Origin: Anisus vortex
Lineage: Eukaryota > Mollusca > Gastropoda > Planorbidae
NCBI GenBank assembly: GCA_949126835.1
Contig: OX421507.1
Span: forward strand, 13,024,852-13,088,851
Direction of reading: 5' to 3'
Length of the DNA stretch: 64,000 nucleotides
Below are positions 40,401-52,400 of the stretch, one piece after another. The notes beneath the pieces are model-generated. The model had not been told where the DNA came from. It searched no databases and saw nothing but the letters and a program-made list of their open reading frames with translations. Both the position numbers and the translations under genes were made by a program. Each line of letters starts with the position of its first letter. The first letter of the stretch is position 1.

Positions 40401-43400
40401 TTCTGTAGGCACAGAAGCTGGAGGAGCGAGGTGGAAGCCAAGGGGGAAAAAAAAGGTACGGGCTGGCCTAATCAAATTGTACATGTAGCCTAGAAATAGA
40501 TGTCTGTATATTAGAACGATACAATGATATTGTTTTAACGTGTTGTTTGTTGAATATGACCGGCACCAAACGTCACGTCCGTGTGAGAGAGATAAAGATA
40601 GGAACAAAGCTACTTAATCTCGATAACCCACTTCAAGATATCACCCATCTTTCTTTCCCACCACACTTTTTGCTTTGTTATTCTATTTCTTAAAACATTA
40701 GATCTAGATTTAGGTTTTATTGTTTTAATTTTATTTTCCATATTCTCCTAAATAGTGTAGTTATCTAAAAATCACATTCGGAATGTATGTGATGATTTAG
40801 GTTTTTCTAACAAATTATATAAAGTATGTATGTTAGTAGGTCTTGTGTTTACTTTGTCAGGTTTAGTCTAGGCCAGTCTAGGGCCTAGGTATAGACAGTG
40901 TTCTAGGCTAGTCTAGACGGCATAAGGCCTGTCAGTACACAGGAAATGTACAAGTAAGGCTGCATAGACATAAAGTGTACATATCTTAACACTTTTATAA
41001 GTTGCAAAACACAGTGAATGGTTGTAAATATAGCCTTCTAATGATGTGATACACATAGACATAAGTCATATAACTTATAAGCCTAGACACTCAACACAGG
41101 CCACAGCCACTATCATCTGGATATTTCCTTACATTGCTAAGCTTAGGCCTACACATCAATATTTTTTTTCCAGACAAGATCAATCCATGCACATAAATCC
41201 TTCATAAACAAATCAGTTCTGTGTTCATGTCTCTAAGTTGAAGTGCTTTCAATTTTTTTAACAACAAAGATAGGGATAAAAGTTGGAAAAATAAACACTT
41301 TTCACAGATATTAAATAGCGACAGTTAATGACATGCGTATGATAGTTTATGACATGCATGATAGTTTATGACATGCGTATGATAGTTTATGACTTGTGTA
41401 TACCGTTTATTAAGTATTGCATGTTGTTTAATTAACGCCTATGAGGGCCTGTACAAAAAAAAAAAGAACTAAAATAAACACTGTTTCAATTTTTAAGATA
41501 AGTTCTGTCATGGATGAAAAAGAAATAAAGGAGTTTAAATTCCTATTGAATAATGGAATTTAAGAAAATCTTTTAACATGCCAACACATTTTTTTTATAT
41601 GTTTCATTACTTATGGATGTTATATATGATAAAAATCTTCAATCCTGTTATAAAAGGGATTTTTGGGTTTTGTTGGAAGGTATATTCTTTTATCTCATGT
41701 ATTGCGTTCTTTAATTGCTTATGAAAGGCACATTTAAAAAGAATAATTTTGAATTAGAGATGTTAATATCCGTTTTCTGAAAAAAAAATTATCATTTGTA
41801 GAAATCTGGTTATAAACAGATTATTCCATATAGTAAGATTTTACATTTTTAGGCCGGCAAATCCACGTGGTATTGTCTGTTTCACATCAAAAAAGATAAC
41901 TGTTAAAGAAAATTAAATTTAATTAGTGTTTGACAGGACATGTAATGATTTTATTTGTTTAAATCAAACTTGATTCTTTAAAAATCTTTCATTCAGAACC
42001 AATAAAGCCATGGGCCATCGTAGCAAACGATTACCTTCTCACATACTTGATAATCCACTTCAAAATTTTAGAATTGGATTTCCGATTATTACCGTATATA
42101 CTCGTGTATAAGTCGCACTCTTTTTACAGAAAATGTCGACAAAAAGTAGGGGTGCAACTTATACACCCGACACTGTTTTTGAAAAGTTCGAAAAACATCA
42201 CTACTCTGTCATAAAGTTTCCTACATAACCCCTATAGTCGATTGGAGTTGTTTAGAATTATTAGGATATGCCTTTATTTGATTATGTTTGCCTTATGCAC
42301 GATTAAAACAATTTTTTAAGGGAAGTTTCCAAATTAGGGTGAATATTTAGTAACTTTTATGTTTAAAAGGTATGCATTTTTGAGATATGAAAAGGCAGTG
42401 TAACCCGGGAAGTCGGGGTGCAACTTATGCGCGGGCTAATGACAACTTATAATGAAAAAAAATCTTAAACTAGGGGTGCGACGTATACACCGGTGCGACC
42501 TATACGCGAGTATATACAGTATTTAACATCCTTAATTTTAATATTATGGTCCAGCAGTTAGTTCACCGGGCTGTCAACCAAAAACCAACTGACACGTCAC
42601 GGGTTCTATCCCTGCCACCGACGGATCCTTGTCGCCCTGCAAGAGTTTTGGGCCTTGTGGACGTAATAATCTTCTATATAGAAGGAACGTCTGTAAACTT
42701 ATAAGAAAAAACAATGGTTTTGGCTTTCCCGTTCCAGGGCATCATTGGGGATCGGGAGTGTTCATTTTGATGGGTAATTTTTATACAAGGAACAAAACCA
42801 TTGATAGGTTTTCTAAAATTATAGTCGGTTTTGGTGAGAAAAGATGAACACCCTTATATTGTAATTTTTGTAAATGACATACAAAAAAGCAATCATTGGT
42901 AAACAGAGAAAAACTTCTTTAATTTTCAAAATGTTTATAACTGAAATAGATAACATTGAATTTTAAAAAAAATGACTTGTGGCTTTTGTTTATGATATAA
43001 TTTTTATGGGCTTACATATCACAGCATCTAAATTTTATTTACTTCTCGTTTGAACATGTGCAGGTTTCAGATTGACCTAAAAACATTCAGCAGAGATACA
43101 ATTGTAAAAATAAGTCTGTTGAAAAATTGTAAACTCCAAAATGCAGATAGAACTTCTACATCAGCAGTTCCCATCCTGTAGGTCGTGACCCCTTTTGGGG
43201 TCAGATGACAATTTCATGGGGGTCCTTAAGACCAACATAAAACATATTTTCAATTATTTTTATTACTGAGACTGTGCAGTGCTTTCTTCTTCCATTTCCA
43301 ACAAAATAATTGTCAAGTGTTAAACTGGGTTTTCCAGTTTGTTTGTTATCAGAAGTGGACTTGTTGTGGAAGATGATCTTCCTTGTGCTCTTGCAAAGAC

Positions 43401-46400
43401 TGTCCCTGAATTTCTAATCCAAAGAGAAAGATGCAATCTCAATCTTAGCACTGACATTTGTAATGTAATTAGAAATAAATTTTCACAATATATAATTTAA
43501 TATTGTTTTTGTGACTAATCACTATGCTTTAATTATGTCATTCTGTGAGTGAGATAATTACATTACAATTCATAACAGTAGCGATGAAAATAATTTTATT
43601 TTTGGGGGTGCCGTAACGTGAGAATCCGTCTTAAATGGTCACGATATTAAGAAGGTTGGCAACCACTGTTCTACATCAGTCTAACTTTTCTGTTCAGATA
43701 TATAAGTGGGCTGCTCCATTTTGTTAAGGTCCTTTTTGTTTTGTTTATCTAGTGGAGCAAATTTGTAAAACATAAAAATTTGTATATATATATATATATA
43801 CTTTGGCATGAGTTTGCCTTAGTCGGGGATGAAATCTTAGGTTTAAAGAAACAAAACATCTCTTGTACAATTTCTACTTATGGGGTAAGGTAGCCAAGCG
43901 GCAGCGCCTTCGACTGGCGAGCCGAAGGTCCCGGGTTCGAATCCTGGTGCAGGCTAGGATTTTTTCCCGGGTCTGGAGGGTGTCCTTGAGTCTACCCAGC
44001 TCTGATGGGTACCTGACCTTAGTTGGGGTAAAGTAAAGGCGGCTGGGCATAGTGCTGGCCACACAATCACCTAGTATGCCGTGGCCACAGAAACTGGTGA
44101 ATGCTGCTTCATCGTATCTATGGATCAATTCGGTCCGACAGGTACTTTACTTTTTTTTTTTTACAGTTTCTACTAACATATATAATGTACAGAAACTGAA
44201 GCATAGTTGTTTTATATTCTAAGAAAGACAATTTAAAAAAAAACAGACATTTCTTATTGCTTTTAATCATTTAATCTATCAAATTTTCAATAAACCAACT
44301 AATGTATTCAATGTATCATAATTATATTATCAGGGTGAACGTTTTGAAAAAAACAACAGGTTTTTTCAATTTTTTTGGAAAGTTTGTGAAAAACTGATGA
44401 AAGTGTGGGGAAAGCTTTTGAATTTTGCTTTAATTGGCCAAGCTTTGTGAAAAATATTATTTAAACAAAATATGTCCATCAGGTGTTTTTTTTATAGAAA
44501 ATTATTGAGTTTTATGAATACTGAAAAATCCATTAAAAAATGCTCAGTTTGAATACAGTAATTTAAATATAATACCACACACAGTATTTATTGTAAAGTT
44601 AGGGTATTCAGAAATATGTCAGACTGTATCCTAGATTATTTAAATATAATAGAATGTATACAGTATATATTTTTATTTGCTTTGAATTATTAACATATTA
44701 AATCAAGTTTACTGCCCCACTTGCTACACTAGCCATCAAAATAATTTAAGTGCATTCATTGTATCAACTGATTCAATTAATAGATTGATCCACTGACTTC
44801 AGTGAAACTTGTACAGGATTAAAGCTACTTGTTTTGGGAAAAGGATAAAATAAATCTGTATCATTGCATGTTGGAAAAGTCTGGTACCTGACAAGGCTGT
44901 TTTGTGGTGTTGTGTGATCCAGATTTATCTCCTAAGAAATAGTTTTTCACACCTGCATGTCTTAAGCACCTGTGCACTTCGGGATAAACATGTCACTTCT
45001 CAGGTGTAGGTAAAGTTCTACAATTATAGAAGTGTACAGACCCTTCCCTCACTTTCTATTCACACAGCTGTAAAGCCTAATCTCCAGATGTATTCTACCT
45101 AGGCATTTATCTTTATAACAATAGAAGAAAAAATATTTTTTTCCATTATACATGTATATGTAAATATGATCTGGGAATTTCACAGGACTAATAGCGGCTG
45201 TAACAATTACTGTACTTATTTTGTCACATGGCCTTAAACTTGAACAAGTGAAACCTAATCAGGTGTATTTTGAGTCAGGGCTGTGGAAAAGCATGCTTCT
45301 TCAAGCTGTTCCTATTGCGTTTACTCGAGGCACTGCATTCATTGGTCTTTATTCTTACAGTAGAGAAGTCATTAATTATAACTTTTTGTGAATTGGAACA
45401 TTTAAACTTGCTTTTTTAAAAATTCCAATCTAAATTTAGTAGGCGTCGGTGCAATGTTTGCAGACTTCGGCTCTAGGTACCCCAAATTTCCTCAGACTCC
45501 AACTCCATAGCCCTGTATTCAGTCTTCAGTAATTTAATATCAAGGGGACCCTGATCATAGACTTATAACTCAATGTCCCAAGATACAAGTACAGAAATGT
45601 ATTTGTTAGTGAACAGTGCCAGCTCTGTATTGTTGACAAACTGTATTGACAAGATCATTAAAAAGTTCTGTCATTTCTTCCACAGAGTGAGCTTGTGGAA
45701 TTCTATTACTTCTGGAAGAAGTCTCCTGCCGCCAACAACTCCAGGCCCACCTACAGAAGCAGGCACCGCAGGCAGCTGAAGAGGCAGAGTCCAAGAAATA
45801 ATCAACCTGATAACGAAGGTAAGATTTTCGGCTTAAATGACCCATGTCCACAGGTAGCGTGGACCAGCAGTGAGTTGCACAAGCTGCTTGCAATGGTAGC
45901 ATGCACTTGAAACTGATTGAAGCTTACAACTATTCTAATACTGGGCTACTAGGATAGTTTTATCTCAAAAAAAAATATTTTTAACTTGTCAAAGGTGCCT
46001 TATGTATGACTACTGAAAAAACTTGAACTTAAATTATGTAACATTTGTCCACCATTGATAAATGGATGGGTTCTTGGTCATCAGTAGAGGTAGTGTGTCC
46101 AATATATAAACTTTTAAGTATATTGACATTTATCTACTGATAACATTTCTATCTATAGCTTAGTATGGATGGCCCTTCATTGAGATGAAGTATGCTCCCA
46201 TTGACAATTCGATTGTTTTTTCTTTCAAATTATTTCAGAATGTTATTAACGAATTTTGTCATGTATTTGACTAAGTAAGTTCAAGTCATGTGTGGACTAT
46301 GTAGTAGTTCTTTGGAGGAAACATGATTAATTAAATGTTATACTTTATATTAGTAAAGTACCCTTCGGACCAAACTGATCATAGGGCTGGTGAAGCAGCA

Positions 46401-49400
46401 TCAAACTAATGTCAGACACCCTCAAGTCATGGTAAAAAATCCTAGCCTCCACCAGGATTCAAACCTAGGACCTTTGGATTGCCAGTCGAGCGCGCTACCG
46501 TGCCCCATATACTTTTTATCATTAAATTTTAATTACAGTATATATATATATATAAATAATTTATTTATTTATTTCTCTCTAAATTAAAGTCTAGTTGAAG
46601 TAGCTCTTCAGACTAAGCAAAACTTGAAATAAAAATTGAATGCATGTATTTATTACTATGTAACTATTGAATGTTGTGGCCATTGTTGACTTTATGGGTG
46701 CATACCCCTGGCTCAACATTGGGCTCAGTTTATAGAAGTAAGCCTTGCATGCACCTTGTGTGCTGACAGTAAAATTGCAAGACATTGTGCACTGCATGTT
46801 CAGTCTTAGACAATGATGTGTTGTGTTCATGGGCTGCCTTTTACATGAACAAAACAAGTTCCATACACCAGAGAACTGAAGCTTTTTTGTTCTTCTGTTG
46901 GTGAAAGTCTGTTTTCCCCATTGATGTGTGCTCTTTGTTGAAAAAAAACAACAAAAGTTGGAATCTGAGTTGCTATGCCAAAAATAAACGTACATTTTGT
47001 CTTTTTTTTAAATAGAAAAATAACATGTGCTTTATATAAATGAGTACAATGATTCTATAGCCATTCTAATGTAATGTAATATCCCGGTACTAGTTCAAAA
47101 CATTTCCATTACATTTGACTTGGGCTTTTTTTTTATGTTGTGTCTGTGCGTGCGTTTGCATTGCTGATTGCCATTGTCCCCTGTACCCCGGCCATTGTCC
47201 ATCTCCAGTAACCCCTGTATCCCAGGCGCGTAGTCGCCCTGGCCTTTTATTAGATTAAATGTCCGCTATGTTCCCCGGGCTTTCTTGAAAATTCCACGTT
47301 GTCACTAAAGCTGTGGAAGGCCTCCAGTGGTCATCAAGCTGAGCGTCCAATGTGTGTGTGGGGTGGGGTGTATAGCCGAGGAAATGACGGGGATGGTCAA
47401 TGTCCCAGTGTTCAATTTTTTTTTCGTTCTTTTGAGTCTCTTGTTGTTTTTTAACTCGCTGCTTTTGTTTTCGTCTGTTACTTTATTGTTCTTGTTTACC
47501 AGTAAAGACCACCATTCCATAAGAAATAATACCGCAGTATAATATATATATATATATGTATATTACGTCTATTTTAAACATGGTGGTCGTTGCATATAAT
47601 AATCTTATATGAGATCCATACATTTACTATTTTAAATAATATTTGTTTGTTAAATTTGAAACCAGAATTCTATTGAATAAATAAAACTTTGTTTCTAGTA
47701 GACATGTTGTATAGAAATGCTTTCTGGCTAGTCAAGGGGTTTGGTGTATGCGTGTGACTAGGATTGTGGTTTAGTTGAGCGGTGTGTGGGGGGAGGGGGG
47801 GGCTGTTGTTTGATTCTAATCAGGCTTCTAAACGCCACTGTGCGGCGCGTATTGAAATGCTTTAGGCCCCTCTGTTCACTGCTCGGTCTGTGACAATGAC
47901 TTTGATGGCGGTAATAAAATGACACGTATCGACGGTTCCGCTGAACACACCAGAGCCACGCGGTGTGGGGTGTGGATGTGGCCGGGTTTCCATTAATGCA
48001 GATGACTGAATGACTGAATGTGTGGCTAATAAAACAATGGGGTCAGTGGCTGGTTGATGGTGATATGGTTGGGTTGTTTTTAGCAGGTCTGCACGAGTCT
48101 TGGTAATTCAACCAACACACATATACTGGTTTTCAAGTCAAGAACTGCTCGACACACAATTCCTTTTTTTTTTAAATACCACTGTCACCTACCTATAAAA
48201 GCGAATCGAAACCGTTATGGCCAGTTGTCTCTTTTCTTTTACCGTATCTGGTCGAGGGAGTAATGCTTTCAAATTTCTTGTACTGGGTTGGTCATGATAT
48301 GTTAACATGATGTAAAACCTTCACATTTCTCTCAGTGAACTTCTTGTTATACATCTCTCTGATATCATTGGCAATTTTCGTAAAGTTATTGAACTGAATA
48401 CCTCGTCGACGTAATTTCCCAACCAATGACATTAGATTTCAGACAGAACAATTTGAATGTGTGTGTGTGTGAAAAGGCTGCACTTATTTTCAAACTCCTA
48501 AGCACTTCCACTACAACTAAGCACTTCCACTACAACTGTTTATAGTACAATTTTCATGGCACATTGATTCGGTTTCGTACATAATCTATCTTCGTTAATG
48601 TTTTTTCTCTGTGCACTGGCCAGTATAACATTCTCTCCCTCTTTCTCTTTAAAGTTTGGTTGTCAATGTTCTTCCCGGGTTCCCTATAATCTGGTGGGCT
48701 CAGCACTGGCGTGTTTAGTTAGAAAATAAGCCGGGTGGACAGTTTACTCTGGGGGGGGGAGAGGGGGGCAACAATGGGCACGGGATCTAACAATAATTGC
48801 CGCGCAGACAACCCCCACTCCCTCCATTTTCTTTACACTGACCGGCGGCCTAGCGTAGATTTCAACGTGACCGGTTCAATCCAGCAGACATTCCTATACG
48901 TCCAGACTTTTTTTTTGTCCCCTTCTAAGTCAATTCTAAACCTATCCGCCACCTTTCCAATAACTTTCCATTCAGCCATCTTTCTCCACAATCCACTCCA
49001 TTTATTCCCATGTTTGTGAAATGTTGGTTTTTGAAAATTATTCCTTTGTTTGACTTTCATGGCGCTGTCCCCACTGTATGCATTGTACTAGATCTTTCTC
49101 TTAATTCCTTTCTTTCTCTTCCTCTCTCTCCCTCTCTCTCTCTGCCTGTCTATCTGCCTCTCTCTCTCTCTTTCTGGTCGGCGCTTTTTCAACAATATTG
49201 ACACTCGCTCAGTAAGTATCCTCGCGGCCTGGCTCGTCACAAGTCGATCGATGAGCAGCTTGAACCATCACCGGGGCGGGGGGGGGGGGAGGGAAGAAGA
49301 TGCTTCGTTGATATGCTCGGTCACCCCGCGGCCCAGTTGACAACTGCACTCGTCGAGATGGAAATGGGGATAGACACAATAAAAAGAAGTCTTCTCCCTT

Positions 49401-52400
49401 TTAAAGCCATTTTCTTCGGGTATCTTTCCTTAGGCCTTACTACTCGTTTTCTTGGTTTTTCTTTGTTTTTTTTAAAGGTTTTATGGCTGTATTTTCATTT
49501 CCATATTTTTTTTCACTCCATGCATTAGTTCATTCTTACGGTATCGTGTAACAGGAATGTTGTTGTTTTTTTTAAATGGGATCGACACAGCTGCTTATCC
49601 TCGGTGGTAAGACGGTTAAATGATAGAATTTCAGAGGAATATCAAGCCGGGGGGGGGGGGGGGCGAGATACTTGAGTGGGATCTGATTGCCCTGTGTTGG
49701 TTTTTATCACATCTCCTCATTGTCATCGCATCTATTTATTCCAATGCAGTGTGCCTGCCTACATTACACTGTTTAGTATTCTGTGATGGAAGTAATTCTA
49801 ATGCCATCTTTCTCTCTCTCTCTCACCAAACGCTTTTTATTCCCATCTCCTACTCCGGGCGGGTTAAATTATTGTCTTAGTTTTCACTGGCTCTCTCGTG
49901 TTGTGTTTATTATTCATTACCGAGACAGGCGGCTAGTCTAGACATTCTTCCTTTTTTCGTTTTTTTTTTAAAAGATCAGTTTGAAATCCCCAACGGAAAG
50001 TAAAAATAACAAGCATGTGCATGTGGCGGGAATAAAATTTATTTTCTTTCTTTGTTCTTCTTTAAAACCGTGCCATGCCATTTTTCATAATTATAGATGA
50101 CGTAAATACACAGGTGGAAAAGCGAACCCTAAATTGAATGTAAGCCTAAAACGGTTTATTTGTCCACTTCATATCTGGCAGTATAGGGTGTATATTTCTA
50201 TTAGTCCTGGCCCGCGTGTTGCCAAGTTGGCTGAGGGGATTGTTGGAGAAACAAGTTTACATTTACTCAAGTGTTTGGCTTACTGTGGCTACAAGATAAA
50301 TAAGCATCCGGGTGATCGGCGCAGGTTTCATTGTCTCCCCCCTCTGTAGATGGCAATCGACAAACTGAAGATGCCAGGGTTCTCCTTTTATTTTAGTATA
50401 ATAATGTAAACATCCATTTCCCCGGCTGACATACTGGCAATGTGTACATCGTGGGTGGGGAGATCCTTCTTTCAACACAACTCATGAAAATCTAGACATG
50501 TTGACTAGGAAGAGAGAAAAAAAAAAGAATGTACAGGATTATAGGGAAATCACTAAAAAAATATATAACATTGTAGAAATAACTACATTTATAACAAGCA
50601 GTGACATTTAAGACATAATTTTATTGTCCATGCTTTTAATGTGCTTGGAGACCTTTCTATTTTACAAAAAAAAAATATAATTAAAACCTGTTTGGCACAA
50701 ACTGGTCTAGCAGGAGAAAATTGTAGCTGAACTCTAAGGGTCTCTGATTCAAAACGGTGGGCACAGTTGCAGAGTAACAGTGCATTCAGCTTGTCTATTG
50801 AAGATTATGGGTTCAAATCCTGGTGAAGGGTTGGAATTCGTTCCCAGGACTGGGTGTCGGGTCTACATCAGCTCTGATGGGTACCTGACATTAGTTTGGG
50901 TGAAGTAAAGGCTGCAGGGCATTGTGCTGGCCACATAATCCCCTAGTATGCCCTGGCCACAGAAACTGGTGAACACTGCTTCATTGGTCCTATGGATCAA
51001 TTTGGTCAGACAGGTACTTTACTTGCATGATCACTTCTTTTTTTAAAACCTAAAGTTTAATTAGCTCTGATGGGTTTCTGACATTAGTTGGGGTTAAGTC
51101 GTCTGGGTATACGGTATTGTGCTGGCCCTGCATTTCCCTAGTATGCAGTCCAAAAATAAACAACATAGTCTGAAACGGATACTAAAACCCTGTGCATGAA
51201 CTAATCCAACATTGAACATAAATGGATAAGAAATTTGTTGATGTGCAGATGTGTAACACACATGTCTATAATTATGTGCATTTTTTATGATAGTATGTGC
51301 TTAATCAAGAGTGTCTCATCTCATTATGTATTCACAGTTAGCACAGGAAGTGAGTCGGCAGGTGAGGAGTCTGAAGAGAGTGATGGTAGCCGTGATGTAG
51401 CAAGTAGATGCCAGCGTTGTTTCACAACAAGTGAGTTGGGATGTAGGATACGGCCAGTGACTATTTGTGTCTTAATGTTTTTAACTTATCAGAATTAAAT
51501 TAACTTAATTATGAACAAATTTTAAATAATAAAAAATTTAACAAAAAGCTAATTCTTGAACAAAAATAAATGCTAGCATATGCTAGAAAAAAATAATGGC
51601 ATTTTCAAGGACTACTTAAGTTGTCCTTGGGCATTTTAAAAAAAAATTTGAAAAGTTTGAACTTTTTAAAAAAATGTATGATGTTCCTCGTTATCAACAT
51701 TTCTTAGCACAAGTCATAATGTTTGTAGAAACATAATAGTATGAATAGATCTTGTAAAATCTAGATGTTTATTTATATTTCAAGTTATTTATTGATCTAT
51801 TTGATATTAACTGCTGGTGTGGTCTCTAGTCAAAGCACTTGTGAATGCAGTTCAAAAGAGGTCCTTTGTGGGTTTTTTTTTTGTCTTGTTCTTTAAAAAA
51901 CACAAAAACCTAAGCCTATGGACGCTGGTCTACAGGGAGGTAATAAATTAGCCAGTGGTAAAGGGAGGCAACAGTGCCCTGACTAGACAAGGGTAGTAGT
52001 AATACATATTGATGGAGGCAGCCAAAACAAGTAAATCCTCTTTACAGCATCCTCCATTATCCTAACATTTTTGGTATTGATTTTGTTTAACCAGAATTCT
52101 CAAGACAGGAGGACAGCTTGTTTTGTCATTCTTATAACCAGATATCTTTTGTTTCTTTTATTCCTTATTTTAATGCTCTCGCCTGTGTCTTTATTTATGT
52201 TGGGTCAATACTGCTTGAAGGTCCTTTGTGGTACTTGTTAACATTTGAAAATTAACTCTTGTTAAATCTCTGGGGAGTGGGGCGGTAGATGAGGCTTAAT
52301 GTATATTCTCTTTATGGATTTATCTGAAAAGCAATTTTTTACTGAAAAGCTTGTTCATGAGCTGTTAAGCTCTGTTGAGAGCAAGGATTGCTGAACAAAT

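Larger units (their letters stand above)
29897..45685 (+). other. 15.8 kb intron between w6 and w7
   Basis: The largest intron. It holds four family-1 SINEs, one family-2 SINE, three inverted-repeat DNA elements and a short repeat shared with 58.4 kb. CpG content changes sharply at about 40.62 kb, from roughly expected to strongly depleted. A CpG-rich stretch with a YY1-like motif lies at 39.8-40.6 kb. CCAAT-like motifs cluster at 34.67-34.76 kb. No supported exon was found. Confidence 0.5.
45819..51337 (+). other. intron between w7 and w8 with CpG-intact island
   Basis: A 5.5 kb intron. It begins and ends CpG-poor, but about 47.1-50.45 kb is CpG-intact and carries poly-G runs (47787, 48751, 49277, 49648) and TC tracts like those in the first 40 kb. 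It holds SINE copies h and i and a SINE fragment. No exon was supported. Confidence 0.5.

Noticed and set aside
43874..44128. tRNA gene at the B-box-containing head
   Set aside because: The head is tRNA-like, but it is fused to a SINE body repeated through the window and the cloverleaf is degraded.
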